A model generated the notes under the pieces. It did not search any database. It was given only the letters and a program-made list of their open reading frames with translations, and was not told the DNA's origin. From NCBI RefSeq assembly GCF_001613125.1, contig NZ_BDBT01000010.1, forward strand, positions 170,257 to 234,256: DNA of 64,000 nucleotides, given 5' to 3'. This document shows, piece by piece, positions 8,150 through 17,045 of the stretch (positions are counted from its first letter, which is position 1; every line of letters starts with the position of its first letter). Both the position numbers and the translations under genes were made by a program. This DNA comes from Nocardia shimofusensis NBRC 100134. GTDB lineage: Bacteria > Actinomycetota > Actinomycetes > Mycobacteriales > Mycobacteriaceae.

Positions 8150-9265
8150 TCAGCCCGCCAATCCGACCGGCCGCGTCACGGTGATGCCGTGCGCCTCGGC
8201 TACCTGTGGCGACAGCAGCAGCCCGTCCTCGGCGGTCAGGCCCGCCGCCAGATCGGGGCGGGACGCGCAGGCCTCGCGCCAGCCCTGGTCGGCGATGGCG
8301 AGCACGTAGGGCAGGGTGGCGTTGGTCAGGGCGAGTGTCGAGGTGTGCGGCACCGCGCCCGGCATGTTCGCCACGCAGTAGTACAGCGCCCCGGCCACGG
8401 GAAAAGTCGGCTCCGCGTGCGTGGTCGGGCGCGAGCCCTCGAAGCAGCCGCCCTGGTCGATGGCGATGTCGACGAGCACCGCGCCCGGCCGCATCGCCGC
8501 GACCATCGCCGTGGTCACCAGCTTCGGCGCCCGCGCGCCCGGTACCAGCACCGATCCGATCACCAGATCGGCGGCCCGCACGGCCCGCTCCACCTCGGCC
8601 GCATTGGACGCGAGCGTGGTGATCCGGCCGTGGAACGCCGCGTCGAGGTCGCGCAGGCGGGCGAGATCGGTGTCCAGCACACTCACCTGCGCGCCCATGC
8701 CCGCCGCCACGGTGGCGGCGTTGCTGCCCGCGACACCGCCGCCGAGCACCACGACGTGAGCGGGCCGCACCCCGGGCACGCCGCCGAGCAGCACGCCCGC
8801 GCCGCCGAGCGGCGCCATCAGGTGATAGGCGCCGACCTGGGCGGCCAGTTTGCCCGCGACCTCGCTCATCGGCGCGAGCAAGGGCAGCGAGCCGTCGGCC
8901 GCGCGCACCGTCTCGTAGGCGATGGCGGTGATGCCGGAGCGCAGAATCGCCTCGGTGCAGTCCCGCGAGGCGGCCAGATGCAGGTAGGTGAACAGCGCCT
9001 GGTCGCCTCGCATCAGCTGGTACTCGGGCTCGATGGGTTCCTTGACCTTCAACACCAGCTCGGCCTCGGCCCACACCCGATCGGCGTCCTCGGCGAGCAG
9101 CGCGCCCGCGGCCGCGTAGGCGTCGTCGGTGAACCCCGACCCGAGGCCCGCGCCGTGCTGCACGAGCACCTCGTGACCGTGCCGCACCAACTCTCCCGCG
9201 CCCGCCGGTGTCAGCGCGACGCGGAACTCCTGTTCCTTGACCTCCCCTGGCACACCGATTCGCAT
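8150..9265 (-). CDS. ald: Alanine dehydrogenase
   Basis: At 371 residues this matches the family length exactly. It begins MRIGVPGEVKEQEFRVALTP, typical of alanine dehydrogenase/PNT-alpha proteins, has the catalytic-region motif VLKVKEP with the substrate lysine, KLAAQVGAYHLM, and the NAD-binding GGGVAGSNAATVAAGMGA (Rossmann fold, about residues 170-190). It catalyses reversible NAD-dependent deamination of L-alanine to pyruvate and ammonium and is often induced at low oxygen. It converges on the sigma-factor gene (13-nt gap) and diverges from the carbonic anhydrase gene. Confidence 0.95.
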   Translation of the reverse strand: MRIGVPGEVKEQEFRVALTPAGAGELVRHGHEVLVQHGAGLGSGFTDDAYAAAGALLAEDADRVWAEAELVLKVKEPIEPEYQLMRGDQALFTYLHLAASRDCTEAILRSGITAIAYETVRAADGSLPLLAPMSEVAGKLAAQVGAYHLMAPLGGAGVLLGGVPGVRPAHVVVLGGGVAGSNAATVAAGMGAQVSVLDTDLARLRDLDAAFHGRITTLASNAAEVERAVRAADLVIGSVLVPGARAPKLVTTAMVAAMRPGAVLVDIAIDQGGCFEGSRPTTHAEPTFPVAGALYYCVANMPGAVPHTSTLALTNATLPYVLAIADQGWREACASRPDLAAGLTAEDGLLLSPQVAEAHGITVTRPVGLAG

Positions 9266-9412
9266 ACCGCCATCGTGTACCTCTGTCAGGCGTTTCGCCA
9301 CGAACACACCCGCGACCGGCGGCCGGACGAACCTCGGCGCCGCCGATCCGGCCGGAGCCCGGAACTCCGAGCCGCCGCGTTCCCCGCGACAGCGGCCGGT
9401 TACTTTCGACCC

Positions 9413-9928
9413 ATGAGGATTGAGGCCGGCGGTTTCGCGCCGGAAATCGACGAGGGCGCCTGGCTGGCGCCGAACGCCACGGTGATCGGGCGGGTGCGCC
9501 TGGCCGCCGACGTGAGCATCTGGTACAGCGCGGTGGTGCGCGGTGATCTGGAGCAGATCACCGTCGGCGAGCGCACCAACATCCAGGACGGTTGCGTGCT
9601 GCACGCCGATCCCGGCTTCCCGCTGACCATCGGCAGCGGAGTCTCGGTGGGACACAACGCGATCCTGCACGGCTGCACCGTCGGCGACGACGTGCTGGTC
9701 GGCATGGGCGCGACGGTGCTCAACGGCGCGGTGATCGGCGCGGGCAGCCTGATCGCGGCCAACGCGCTGATCCCCGAGGGCGCGCAGATTCCGCCCGGAT
9801 CGCTCGTCGCGGGCGTGCCCGGCAAGATCCGCCGGAAACTCGACGATGCGGGAGTCGACGGCATCCGGCTCAATGCCGCGGTCTACGTGCACAACACGGA
9901 CACCCATCGCAAGGCCACGGTACTGTGA
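9413..9928 (+). CDS. Gamma-carbonic anhydrase family protein
   Basis: This 171-residue left-handed beta-helix (hexapeptide-repeat) protein has the gamma-CA sequence order: WLAPNATVIGRV, SIWYSAVVRGDLEQI, GERTNIQDGCVLHAD, VGHNAILHGC. The three metal-ligand histidines are in HAD, GH(N) and LHGC. Trimeric gamma-carbonic anhydrases bind zinc or iron and hydrate CO2, though many family members are inactive or have other roles. Continuous hexad repeats run to about residue 145. The start ATG 9413 follows a 147-nt intergenic region shared with the divergent ald gene. Confidence 0.88.
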   Translation: MRIEAGGFAPEIDEGAWLAPNATVIGRVRLAADVSIWYSAVVRGDLEQITVGERTNIQDGCVLHADPGFPLTIGSGVSVGHNAILHGCTVGDDVLVGMGATVLNGAVIGAGSLIAANALIPEGAQIPPGSLVAGVPGKIRRKLDDAGVDGIRLNAAVYVHNTDTHRKATVL

Positions 9929-9998
9929 CTTTGCGACACTGTGATTGATCGCACAATGGTCAAGCGACCAGTAGGTGCCGCTGATACCATTTTGCCTG

Positions 9999-10046
9999 CA
10001 TGCGCGCTATTTCGCGACTCGGCGAGTCTCCGGCGTGGCGCGCATG
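9999..10046. repeat. Nested inverted repeat ahead of the 61-residue ORF
   Basis: A 9-bp arm CATGCGCGC at 9999-10007 is exactly matched by GCGCGCATG at 10038-10046. Between them GACTC (10016-10020) pairs with GAGTC (10024-10028) around a 3-nt loop. Together they can fold into a two-tier hairpin ending 28 nt before the GTG at 10074. It could be an RNA leader structure or the end of an upstream transcript; no U-tract follows on either side. Confidence 0.45.
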
Positions 10047-10073
10047 ATGCGTTGACGGGCAGGAGGTACCGCG

Positions 10074-10259
10074 GTGTCGTACCAGGATTCGAGTATGCAC
10101 CGTTCCAAGGGGCGGATCAGTGTGGCCGATATCGCGGCCCAGCCGGGGGGAATCGAGGCGTTGCATCGCCGGGTTCACGAATTACGCGCGCGCGGCGTCG
10201 ATTTCGCCGCCAACGCGATCGAACGAGAAATGGCGGATCTGGACCTACCGCAGGGCTGA
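10074..10259 (+). CDS. Small hypothetical protein (61 aa)
   Basis: A GTG start at 10074 is preceded by a strong AGGAGG about 7 nt upstream, which supports translation. The 61-residue product is mostly helical and charged (MSYQDSSMHRSKGRISVADI, then GIEALHRRVHELRARGVDF), with no membrane segment or cysteine. I do not recognise a family; size and helix content would suit a small regulator or toxin/antitoxin-like partner, but nothing shows this. It is followed by the TetR gene after 112 nt on the same strand. Confidence 0.6.
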   Translation: MSYQDSSMHRSKGRISVADIAAQPGGIEALHRRVHELRARGVDFAANAIEREMADLDLPQG

Positions 10260-10371
10260 GCGGCGCAAGCGTGACCACACGCTGCGGGTGGATGAAATAA
10301 TGACCCTCCATCACCCGCAGCGTCGCGCCGCCGCGTCGGCCTCGGCCGCGCCGAAGGACTGGAGACCCCGA

Positions 10372-11028
10372 ATGCCTGCCGTACCCCCCATGCTCCAGCG
10401 CATTCTCGACAAACCCGTCGCCGACGGGGAGAAGCTGCTCGAGAGCGCGCTCTCGGCGTTTCTGGATTTCGGCATCAAGCGCACCAGCATGGGCGAGATC
10501 GCGCGGCGGGCAGGCATCAGCCCCGCCACGCTGTATCGACGTTTCGAATCGAAGAACGATCTGGTGGAGGCGGTCAGCGTCCGCGAGGCACAGCGGTTCG
10601 TCGAGTACATCGACAAACGGGTCCAGACCGTCGACGGTGGCGAGGACCGATTGGTGGAGATCTTCGTCGCCTTCATCACCGCCATCGCGGGCAACGAACT
10701 GCTGCGCAGGCTGCTACGCACCGAACCCGATCTGATCCTGCCGCGCCTGACCACCGAGGCCGGTCCGGTACTGGCCGTCGGCCGCGTCTATCTGGCGGAG
10801 AAGCTGCGCGAACTGCGTCCCCGCGATGTCGACTTCGACGCCGACCTGGTCGCGGAGGTGATGGCCCGACTGGCGCTGTCGCTGGCGCTGACCCCGGACG
10901 GTCTGATCCCGCTCGCCGATGCCGAGGCCGGCCGCGATTTCGCCCGCCGCACTCTGCTGCCCATGGTGGGTGTGTCGAATGCTCAGCCGACACCGAACGC
11001 GGTGGCGACCAGCTCGTCGAGCAACTGA
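10372..11028 (+). CDS. TetR/AcrR family transcriptional regulator
   Basis: This 218-residue protein has a TetR DNA-binding domain at about residues 20-65: ALSAFLDFGIKRTSMGEIAR, then AGISPATLYRRFESKNDLVEAV (helix-turn-helix). The remaining helical domain would bind a ligand. The start at 10372 was chosen for a GGAGA about 7 nt upstream; an in-frame ATG at 10300 would add 24 low-complexity residues. The 3' end overlaps the convergent methyltransferase gene by 46 bp, unusual in spacing terms but both frames keep family-typical ends. The likely target could be the upstream small gene, the locus itself or a distant operon. Confidence 0.88.
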   Translation: MPAVPPMLQRILDKPVADGEKLLESALSAFLDFGIKRTSMGEIARRAGISPATLYRRFESKNDLVEAVSVREAQRFVEYIDKRVQTVDGGEDRLVEIFVAFITAIAGNELLRRLLRTEPDLILPRLTTEAGPVLAVGRVYLAEKLRELRPRDVDFDADLVAEVMARLALSLALTPDGLIPLADAEAGRDFARRTLLPMVGVSNAQPTPNAVATSSSSN

Positions 11029-12713
11029 CCGGCGGAATCGTCGGCTTCGCGACTGCCGTCGACCAGATCGGCGACCAGTGCCGCGATCCGGCGGGCCGGT
11101 TCGCCGTTCGGATCGGGCAGCGGTAGCCGCGAGACGTACTGCGTGATCCACCGCCGCCTGCCCGAATACAGCCGGTTGCCGCAGACGGTGTCGTAGAACC
11201 GCAGGCCCAGCGCCGAATTCGCGACCCCCATCAGCAGCTGGGCCACGTATTCGGCCGCACACGCGGAACCGTCGAGGTCGGCCAGCGAGATCCAGTAGCA
11301 GTCCCCGTTGACGACCGCGCCCGATCGATCCAGTGCGAAGCGCGCTCGCTCGCTGATATCGGGAAAGACGATCTTCGGCGCCCGCCACCGGTCTGGCCGT
11401 TGCGGCACCCAGATCTCGAACCAGCGCCTGCCACCGCCGGTGAGATAGGTGCGCGCCGCCAGTCTGGCGCGATGGGACCGCAGATACGTCGCCGCGGAGG
11501 GAAAGTCGTCGAGGTCGACGGGTGTGCGCTGCGCGGCCGTCACGTCGTAGGGGTACAGCACACGGGTGTTCGCCGCTCGCTCCACCCGCCAGGGCCGCAG
11601 GTCGCGGTGGGTGAGCAGGGCCCGCAGCAGCTCCGGCTCCGGGCACGGCGTGCGGCGCTCCCAGTCCTCGGCGATGAACACCTCGTCGGCATTGGTCTTG
11701 ACGCCCACCCGCACCGGTGCCAGCTCCCCGAATGTCCGCCAGGTCCGGTCGGCGACCTCGGCGAGCCAGGCCTCCCGGTCCGGGGACGACATCCGCCACG
11801 AACTCTCGGTAGCCGCGGGCCGATCCGGCGAGCGCGTCGACGGATTCGGTCGCACGGGCGTGCCTGCCGCGAGGGTGCCCACCTCGATCGCGTAGGTGCG
11901 TCCGTTGCGGGCCACCAGCGACGGGGCGTCGGCGAGCAGCGCGTCGAACAGGTCGGCGGTGCTCGACGGGTGTGCGTGCGGGGCCTCGTAGGCGGAGACA
12001 TGCCGGCAGGCGGAGACGTGCCGGCAGGACGCGCCCGTCCCGGCATGCACGGCGATCGTGACCGCGGGCAGGACGGCGGCGGCGAAGAGCTTGGTGTCGC
12101 CCAGGTCGTAGATCTCCACCGGCGGCAGGTCGCGCGACAGCACGGCGCGAATGTTGGCCCCCGCCTTGGTGGTCAGGAAGCGATTGGCGCACAGCAGTCC
12201 GAGCACGCCGCCGGTCCGCAGCAGGCGTGGGGCGAGGGCGACGAACGGGTGGGTCAGGTCGATGCGACCCCGCAGTCCGAACTCCCGGCTGAGCAGCCGG
12301 GCGGTCTCCGCGCCGAGTCGCTGGACACGGACGTACGGCGGATTGGTGATGATCGCGTCGAAGCGCCGCTCCGCCAGACCAGCCGCCGCGGTGAGGAAAT
12401 CGCCGCCGTGCCAGTCGGCGTCGACGTCTTCGTCGGCGGCGCGGGCCCGAGCGCGGTCGAGCGCCTCCTGGTCGAGGTCGTAGCCGATGGCGGCGAACCG
12501 GAGTCCGGGCGAGGTGCGCGCGGCGGCACGATGCAGTGCGAGCAGCAGTTCGCCGTCGCCGCAGGCGGGGTCGAGCACACGCAGCGTGCCGTCCGGACCC
12601 GGGTGCGGGAGATGCGCGAGGACTCGGCGCGCCAGGAAGTCGGCGAGTTCGGGCGGCGTGTAGTGCCTGCCGTGCCGTTTCCGGTCGTCCGCGTCGCGGG
12701 CCGGGGAGCCCAT
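10983..12713 (-). CDS. N6-adenine DNA methyltransferase, TaqI/Eco57I-like (no restriction partner visible)
   Basis: This 576-residue protein has the gamma-class amino-methyltransferase order: motif X RHYTPPELADFLARRVL (about 16-32), SAM motif I VLDPACGDGELLLAL (about 46-60), motif IV ITNPPYVRVQ (about 120-130) with catalytic NPPY, then a TaqI-like C-terminal target-recognition region (RWITQYVSRLPLP near 530). It should methylate adenine N6 in a short target. No endonuclease, helicase or BREX/DISARM gene is adjacent, so it looks like an orphan methyltransferase, although a fused nuclease activity cannot be excluded. The middle contains an in-frame 18-bp tandem duplication (11991-12026). It overlaps the TetR gene 3' end by 46 bp. 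Confidence 0.87.
   Translation of the reverse strand: MGSPARDADDRKRHGRHYTPPELADFLARRVLAHLPHPGPDGTLRVLDPACGDGELLLALHRAAARTSPGLRFAAIGYDLDQEALDRARARAADEDVDADWHGGDFLTAAAGLAERRFDAIITNPPYVRVQRLGAETARLLSREFGLRGRIDLTHPFVALAPRLLRTGGVLGLLCANRFLTTKAGANIRAVLSRDLPPVEIYDLGDTKLFAAAVLPAVTIAVHAGTGASCRHVSACRHVSAYEAPHAHPSSTADLFDALLADAPSLVARNGRTYAIEVGTLAAGTPVRPNPSTRSPDRPAATESSWRMSSPDREAWLAEVADRTWRTFGELAPVRVGVKTNADEVFIAEDWERRTPCPEPELLRALLTHRDLRPWRVERAANTRVLYPYDVTAAQRTPVDLDDFPSAATYLRSHRARLAARTYLTGGGRRWFEIWVPQRPDRWRAPKIVFPDISERARFALDRSGAVVNGDCYWISLADLDGSACAAEYVAQLLMGVANSALGLRFYDTVCGNRLYSGRRRWITQYVSRLPLPDPNGEPARRIAALVADLVDGSREADDSAGQLLDELVATAFGVG
11991..12026. repeat. 18-bp tandem duplication inside the methyltransferase gene
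   Basis: Two adjacent 18-bp copies (11991-12008 and 12009-12026) differ at one base (GACATG versus GACGTG) and encode a repeated CRHVSA/CRHVSA hexapeptide. The duplication keeps frame and adds a second Cys/His pair to a loop between the SAM domain and target-recognition region. Confidence 0.9.
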
Positions 12714-12853
12714 CTGCTGATTGTGCCCCGACGGAGCCGCCGGATGGAGGCGGCGGACCCCCGGGCGAGTCGCCGCAGCACTTGAGGTTCCCCCGACGCC
12801 GTTCAGCAGCTAGCATCGGTCTCGAAATAGAACCATTTCAAGGAGGCGGGTTC

Positions 12854-13546
12854 ATGACCCCGACCAGTGCGCAGACCGCCGAGCAGACGGCGCTGTCCCG
12901 GATTCTCGACCAGCGGTACACCTGCAGGCAGTTCCGCTCCGACCCGGTGCCGCGCGAGACGATCGAGACCCTGCTGCGGATGGCTCAGCGCACCCCTTCG
13001 TGGTGCAACACCCAGCCCTGGCACGCCGTGGTCACCGACTCCGCGGCCACCGACCGGTTCCGCAAGGAACTGCTCGACCACATCCAGACCGCCGCACCCG
13101 CCCCCGACCTGACCTTTCCCGGCACCTACCACGGGGTCTACAAAGACCGCAGGCGCGAATGCGGCAAGCAGCTCTACACCGCCGTCGGCATCGAGAAGGG
13201 CGACAACGCCGGGTCGATGCGCCAGATGATGCGCAATTTCGAGCTCTTCGACGCCCCGCACGTCGCGATCGTCACCACCGAGGCCGAACTCGGCATCTAC
13301 GGCGCGGTGGACTGCGGCCTCTACATCAACACCTTCCTGCTGGCCGCCCAGAGCCTCGGCCTCGGCGCGGCCCCACAGGCGGCGCTGGCGAGCTACTCAC
13401 CGTTCCTGCACAGCCACTTCGGGATTCCCGAACACCGCCAGGTGGTCGCGGGCATCAGCTTCGGCTACCCCGACACCGAGCATCCGGTGAATTCGTTCCG
13501 CACCCATCGTGGGGATCTCGACGAGGCCGTCACCTTCGTCAGCTGA
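12854..13546 (+). CDS. Nitroreductase family FMN-dependent oxidoreductase
   Basis: This 230-residue protein has the nitroreductase fold: RYTCRQFRSDPVPRETIE (about 20-38) with FMN-phosphate-binding RXXR-type residues, QRTPSWCNTQPWHAVV (about 47-62), and the C-terminal GLGAAPQAALASY and FGYPD motifs. Such dimeric enzymes reduce nitro compounds, quinones or flavins with NAD(P)H. AAGGAGG lies about 8 nt before ATG 12854. The neighbour on the opposite strand is an HxlR regulator, a family that often controls redox enzymes, so regulation by it is plausible. Confidence 0.87.
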   Translation: MTPTSAQTAEQTALSRILDQRYTCRQFRSDPVPRETIETLLRMAQRTPSWCNTQPWHAVVTDSAATDRFRKELLDHIQTAAPAPDLTFPGTYHGVYKDRRRECGKQLYTAVGIEKGDNAGSMRQMMRNFELFDAPHVAIVTTEAELGIYGAVDCGLYINTFLLAAQSLGLGAAPQAALASYSPFLHSHFGIPEHRQVVAGISFGYPDTEHPVNSFRTHRGDLDEAVTFVS

Positions 13547-13596
13547 GTCCTGCCGAGAACATCGACCGCCCCGCGCGACCGGCTCGCGCGGCGCGG

Positions 13597-14061
13597 TCAA
13601 TCGACGGGTTGTTCGCGCAGGAGGCCGGGACCGAGTTCCGGGACGATGTCGCGCGCGCTGATCTGCTCACCGCACTCGTCGCATGCCAATTCGATCCTGG
13701 CCTCGCCCGGACAGTCCCGATGGCGGTAGCGCACCGGCGGACCTTCCGGCGCCATATAGGTATCGCCCCACGCGCGAATCGCCATGAGGATCGGGTAGAT
13801 GTCGTGGCCCTTCGGGGTCAGCCGGTATTCCTCGTAGGCTCCGCCCTCGATCTTCTGCTTGACCAGGATGCCGTGCTCGACGAGCCGGTCCAGCCGATCC
13901 TGCAGCCGGCCACGGGAGATGCCCAGGGCGCTCTGGAAAGCGTTGAACCGGCGCACCCCCGCGAAGGCGAACTTCAAAATCACCAGGGTCCAGCGATCCC
14001 CGAGAACCACCAGCGGCCGCGTGATCGAACACGGCTCGTCGGCAAGCTCCTCATAACGCAT
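13597..14061 (-). CDS. HxlR family transcriptional regulator
   Basis: This 154-residue protein has the HxlR winged helix: CSITRPLVVLGDRWTLVIL (about 11-29), FNAFQSALGISRGRLQDRL and the wing RLTPKGHDIYPILMAIRAWGD. A C-terminal zinc-like CxxC element is present (ACDECGEQISARDIVPE). HxlR proteins bind DNA as dimers and respond to electrophiles, formaldehyde or redox stress. ATG 14061 was preferred over an upstream GTG. It converges with the nitroreductase gene (50-nt gap). Confidence 0.9.
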   Translation of the reverse strand: MRYEELADEPCSITRPLVVLGDRWTLVILKFAFAGVRRFNAFQSALGISRGRLQDRLDRLVEHGILVKQKIEGGAYEEYRLTPKGHDIYPILMAIRAWGDTYMAPEGPPVRYRHRDCPGEARIELACDECGEQISARDIVPELGPGLLREQPVD

Positions 14062-14101
14062 CACCCGATGCTACCCAGGCCCCCGCGCGCCGCGGACGGT
14101 G

Positions 14102-14142
14102 AAAAAGCGAACGGCCCCGGAATCGCTTCCGGGGCCGTTCGC
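14102..14142 (-). terminator. Rho-independent terminator after accD6
   Basis: A perfect 16-bp stem (14107-14122 with 14127-14142) and a 4-nt loop are followed on the minus strand by five U residues (14106-14102). It lies 64 nt downstream of the accD6 stop. Confidence 0.9.
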
Positions 14143-14206
14143 GGTACCACTGGGATTCGCTTCGGCTCAGCTCACAGCCCTGATCTGAGCGTCACGAATC
14201 CACGCG

Positions 14207-15640
14207 TCACAGCGGGATGTTCTTGTGGTGGCTGGGGCGCGAGGGCGCGGCGGCCAGTGCGGCGGCGATGACGCTGCGGGTCTTGGCCGGGTCGATGACC
14301 TCGTCCACCACGCCGATCGCCAGGGCGCGTTCCACGCCGCCCGCGATCTTCTCGTGCTCGGCCGTCAGACGCTCGTGCAGCGCCTCGCGCTCTTCCTCCG
14401 GCGCGGCCGCGAGTGCCTTCTTGTGGAGGATGCCGACCGCCGCCTTGGCGCCCATCACGGCCACCTCGGAGTCCGGCCAGGCGTAGACCGCGGTCGCGCC
14501 CAGAGAACGGGCGTTCATGGCGATGTAGGCGCCGCCGTAGATCTTGCGGGTCACCAGGGTGACGCGCGGGACACGGGCCTCGGCGAAGGCGTGCAGCAGC
14601 TTGGCGCCGCGGCGGACCACGCCGTCCCACTCCTGACCGACGCCGGGCAGGTAGCCGGGCACGTCGGTGACGACGATCAGCGGGATGCCGAACGCGTCGC
14701 ACAGTCGCACGAAGCGGGAGGCCTTCTCGGCGCTCTCGGAGTTCAGGCAGCCACCGAGGCGCAGCGGGTTGTTGGCCAGCACGCCGACGGTGCGCCCGCC
14801 GAGGCGACCGAGACCGACCACCATGCTGCGCGCGTAACCGGCCTGCAGCTCCTCGAACGAGGACTCGCCGTCGACATTGTCGAGCAGTTCGTGCACCAGC
14901 GGCTTCACGTCGTAGGCGCGCTTGGCCGAGGCGGGCAGCATCGCCTTCAGGTCGACGTTGCCGTGCTCGGCGGCCATCATGTCGAACTCGCCCTGCTCGG
15001 CGAACATCGACACCAGCTTGCGGGCGCGGTGCATGGCGTCGGCCTCGTCGTCGGCCACGATGTGGCACACGCCGGACTTCTTGCCGTGGGTCTCCGGGCC
15101 GCCCAGGGTGGCCATGTCGACCTGCTCACCGGTGACCGAACGGACCACGTCGGGACCGGTCACGAAGATCCGGCCCTCCGGCGCCATGATGACGACGTCG
15201 GTCAGCGCCGGGCCGTAGGCCGCGCCGCCGGCGGCGAAGCCGAGCACCACCGAGATCTGCGGGACCAGGCCGGACGCGCGGACCATGGCCTCGAAGACCA
15301 GGCCGACCGCGTGCAGCGCCTCGACACCCTCGGCGAGCCGGGCGCCGCCGGAATGCCAGAGACCGACCACCGGGACGCCGGAGTCGATGGCGGTGTCGAT
15401 CGCGTCGACGATGTGCTTGCAGCCCTCCACGCCCATCGCGCCGCCCATGACCATCGCGTCGGAGCAATAGGCCACGGTGCGAACGCCGTCCACCTCGCCG
15501 ATCGCGGCGAGCACGCCGGACTTGTCACGCGGGTGCAGCGGTAGAACCGTTCCGGGATCGAAGAACCGCTGGAGCCGGCCCATCGGGTCACGAGGGTCGG
15601 TCGCTGTGTCCGGTGTCAACGCGGGTGCCATGATCGTCAT
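14207..15640 (-). CDS. accD6: Acyl-CoA carboxylase carboxyltransferase beta subunit AccD6
   Basis: This 477-residue biotin-dependent carboxyltransferase has paired crotonase-like halves with the oxyanion motifs GGARLAEGVEALHAVG and FAAGGAAYGPALTD in the first half, and VVTDVPGYLPG, RKIYGGAYIAMN and WPDSEVAVMGAKAAVGIL in the second. With a biotinylated AccA subunit (not in view) it makes malonyl-CoA for fatty and mycolic acid elongation. GAGGAG lies about 8 nt before ATG 15640. A terminator separates it from kasA, so it is probably transcribed from its own promoter in 15641-15711, and it ends in a second terminator. Confidence 0.94.
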   Translation of the reverse strand: MTIMAPALTPDTATDPRDPMGRLQRFFDPGTVLPLHPRDKSGVLAAIGEVDGVRTVAYCSDAMVMGGAMGVEGCKHIVDAIDTAIDSGVPVVGLWHSGGARLAEGVEALHAVGLVFEAMVRASGLVPQISVVLGFAAGGAAYGPALTDVVIMAPEGRIFVTGPDVVRSVTGEQVDMATLGGPETHGKKSGVCHIVADDEADAMHRARKLVSMFAEQGEFDMMAAEHGNVDLKAMLPASAKRAYDVKPLVHELLDNVDGESSFEELQAGYARSMVVGLGRLGGRTVGVLANNPLRLGGCLNSESAEKASRFVRLCDAFGIPLIVVTDVPGYLPGVGQEWDGVVRRGAKLLHAFAEARVPRVTLVTRKIYGGAYIAMNARSLGATAVYAWPDSEVAVMGAKAAVGILHKKALAAAPEEEREALHERLTAEHEKIAGGVERALAIGVVDEVIDPAKTRSVIAAALAAAPSRPSHHKNIPL

Positions 15641-15711
15641 CGCGTTTTCTCCTCATCGAAAGAATGTGTGCCGCTGATCGCGGCTGCATGGTCGAAAGAC
15701 CGGTGGATTCG

Positions 15712-15758
15712 AAAAACCCGGTGGGGTCGAGGCCGCTGACAGGGCCGACCCCACCGGG
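15712..15758 (-). terminator. Rho-independent terminator between kasA and accD6
   Basis: The 13-bp arms CCCGGTGGGGTCG (15717-15729) and CGACCCCACCGGG (15746-15758) are exact complements with a 16-nt loop, and five U residues follow on the minus strand (15716-15712). It starts 26 nt after the kasA stop. Confidence 0.85.
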
Positions 15759-15784
15759 GATCGTCGAGCAAATCGGTCGAGCGG

Positions 15785-17035
15785 CTATGCGCGACCGAAG
15801 GCGAGGGCAACATTGTGCCCACCGAAACCGAACGAATTATTGATCGCGTATTCGATGTTCTGCTGGCGAGCTTCGCCCTTCACCACATCGAGATCGATCT
15901 CCGGATCCTGGTTGTCCAGGTTCAAGGTCGGCGGCACGATGCCGTCGCGGATGCTCATCACGGTGAGGATCGACTCGAGCGCGCCGACCGCGCCGATCGA
16001 GTGACCCAGCGCCGACTTGGGCGCGTACACCGAGGCGTGAGTGCCCACAGCTTTATGGATCGCGTTCGCCTCGGCCGTGTCACCGACAGGGGTGGCCGTG
16101 GCGTGCGCGTTGATGTGGGTGATGTCCTGCTTGGACAGGCCCGCGGTCTGCATCGCGCGGGTCATCGCGCGGGCGGCGCCGGTGCCCTCCGGATCGGGGG
16201 CGACCAGGTGGTAGCCGTCGGAGGTGATACCCGCGCCCAGCAGACGGGCGTGGATGGTCGCGCCGCGTGCCTTCGCGTGTTCCTCGGTCTCGAGCACCAT
16301 CAGGGCGCCCGCCTCACCGAAGACGAAGCCGTCACGATCCTTGTCGAACGGCCGTGAGGCCCCCTTCGGATCGTGGTTGCGGGTGCTCGTGGCACGCATC
16401 ATGGAGAACGCGGCGATCGGCAAGGCGTCGATGTAACCCTCGACGCCGCCGGTGACGACGATGTCGGCGTCACCCATCACGATCATCCGCCACGCGTTCG
16501 CGATGGCTTCCGAACCGGACGAACACGCCGAGACCGGAGTGACCACTCCTGCCTTGGCCTTCAACTCGAGTCCGACGCAGGCCGACGGACCGTTCGGCAT
16601 GACCATCTGAACAGCCAGCGGCGAGATCTTGCGATAGCCACCGTTCTTCAGCTTGTCGACCGAGTCGATCAGCGCGTCGCCGCCACCGAGTCCGGTGCCG
16701 ATCGCGACAGCCAGGCGGTCGGGATCGACCTCGGGGCTGCCCGCGTTCTTCCACACCTCGCGACCCATCACGGTCGCGAGTCGCTCGACATAAGCCATGC
16801 GACGGATTTCAACCCTGGTGAGCAGGGTGTCGGGGTTCACCTTCAGGTGTCCGCCGATGCGGACCGGAAGGTCGTATTCCTCGATGAAGGAATCCTCGAG
16901 AACGTCGATACCGCTCTCGCCGTTGAGGAGTCCCTTCCACGTCGCATCGACGTCGCCCGCGATCGACGTGGTAGCCGCCATGCTCGTCACGACGACGTTG
17001 GGGAAATTCCCATTCAAGGTGGAAGGAGTGGTCAC
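15785..17035 (-). CDS. kasA: Beta-ketoacyl-ACP synthase KasA (FAS-II)
   Basis: At 416 residues this matches mycobacterial KasA. The Cys-His-His triad motifs are visible: [10 protein letters not shown] (nucleophile), [11 protein letters not shown] and [14 protein letters not shown], and the end is [18 protein letters not shown]. KasA condenses malonyl-AcpM with growing acyl-AcpM to make the meromycolate chain. The start is GTG, 10 nt after the acpM stop, so the genes are cotranscribed. Only one kas gene is present; M. tuberculosis has kasA and kasB side by side. Confidence 0.95.
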   Translation of the reverse strand: MTTPSTLNGNFPNVVVTSMAATTSIAGDVDATWKGLLNGESGIDVLEDSFIEEYDLPVRIGGHLKVNPDTLLTRVEIRRMAYVERLATVMGREVWKNAGSPEVDPDRLAVAIGTGLGGGDALIDSVDKLKNGGYRKISPLAVQMVMPNGPSACVGLELKAKAGVVTPVSACSSGSEAIANAWRMIVMGDADIVVTGGVEGYIDALPIAAFSMMRATSTRNHDPKGASRPFDKDRDGFVFGEAGALMVLETEEHAKARGATIHARLLGAGITSDGYHLVAPDPEGTGAARAMTRAMQTAGLSKQDITHINAHATATPVGDTAEANAIHKAVGTHASVYAPKSALGHSIGAVGALESILTVMSIRDGIVPPTLNLDNQDPEIDLDVVKGEARQQNIEYAINNSFGFGGHNVALAFGRA

Positions 17036-17045
17036 TGTTTCGGCC

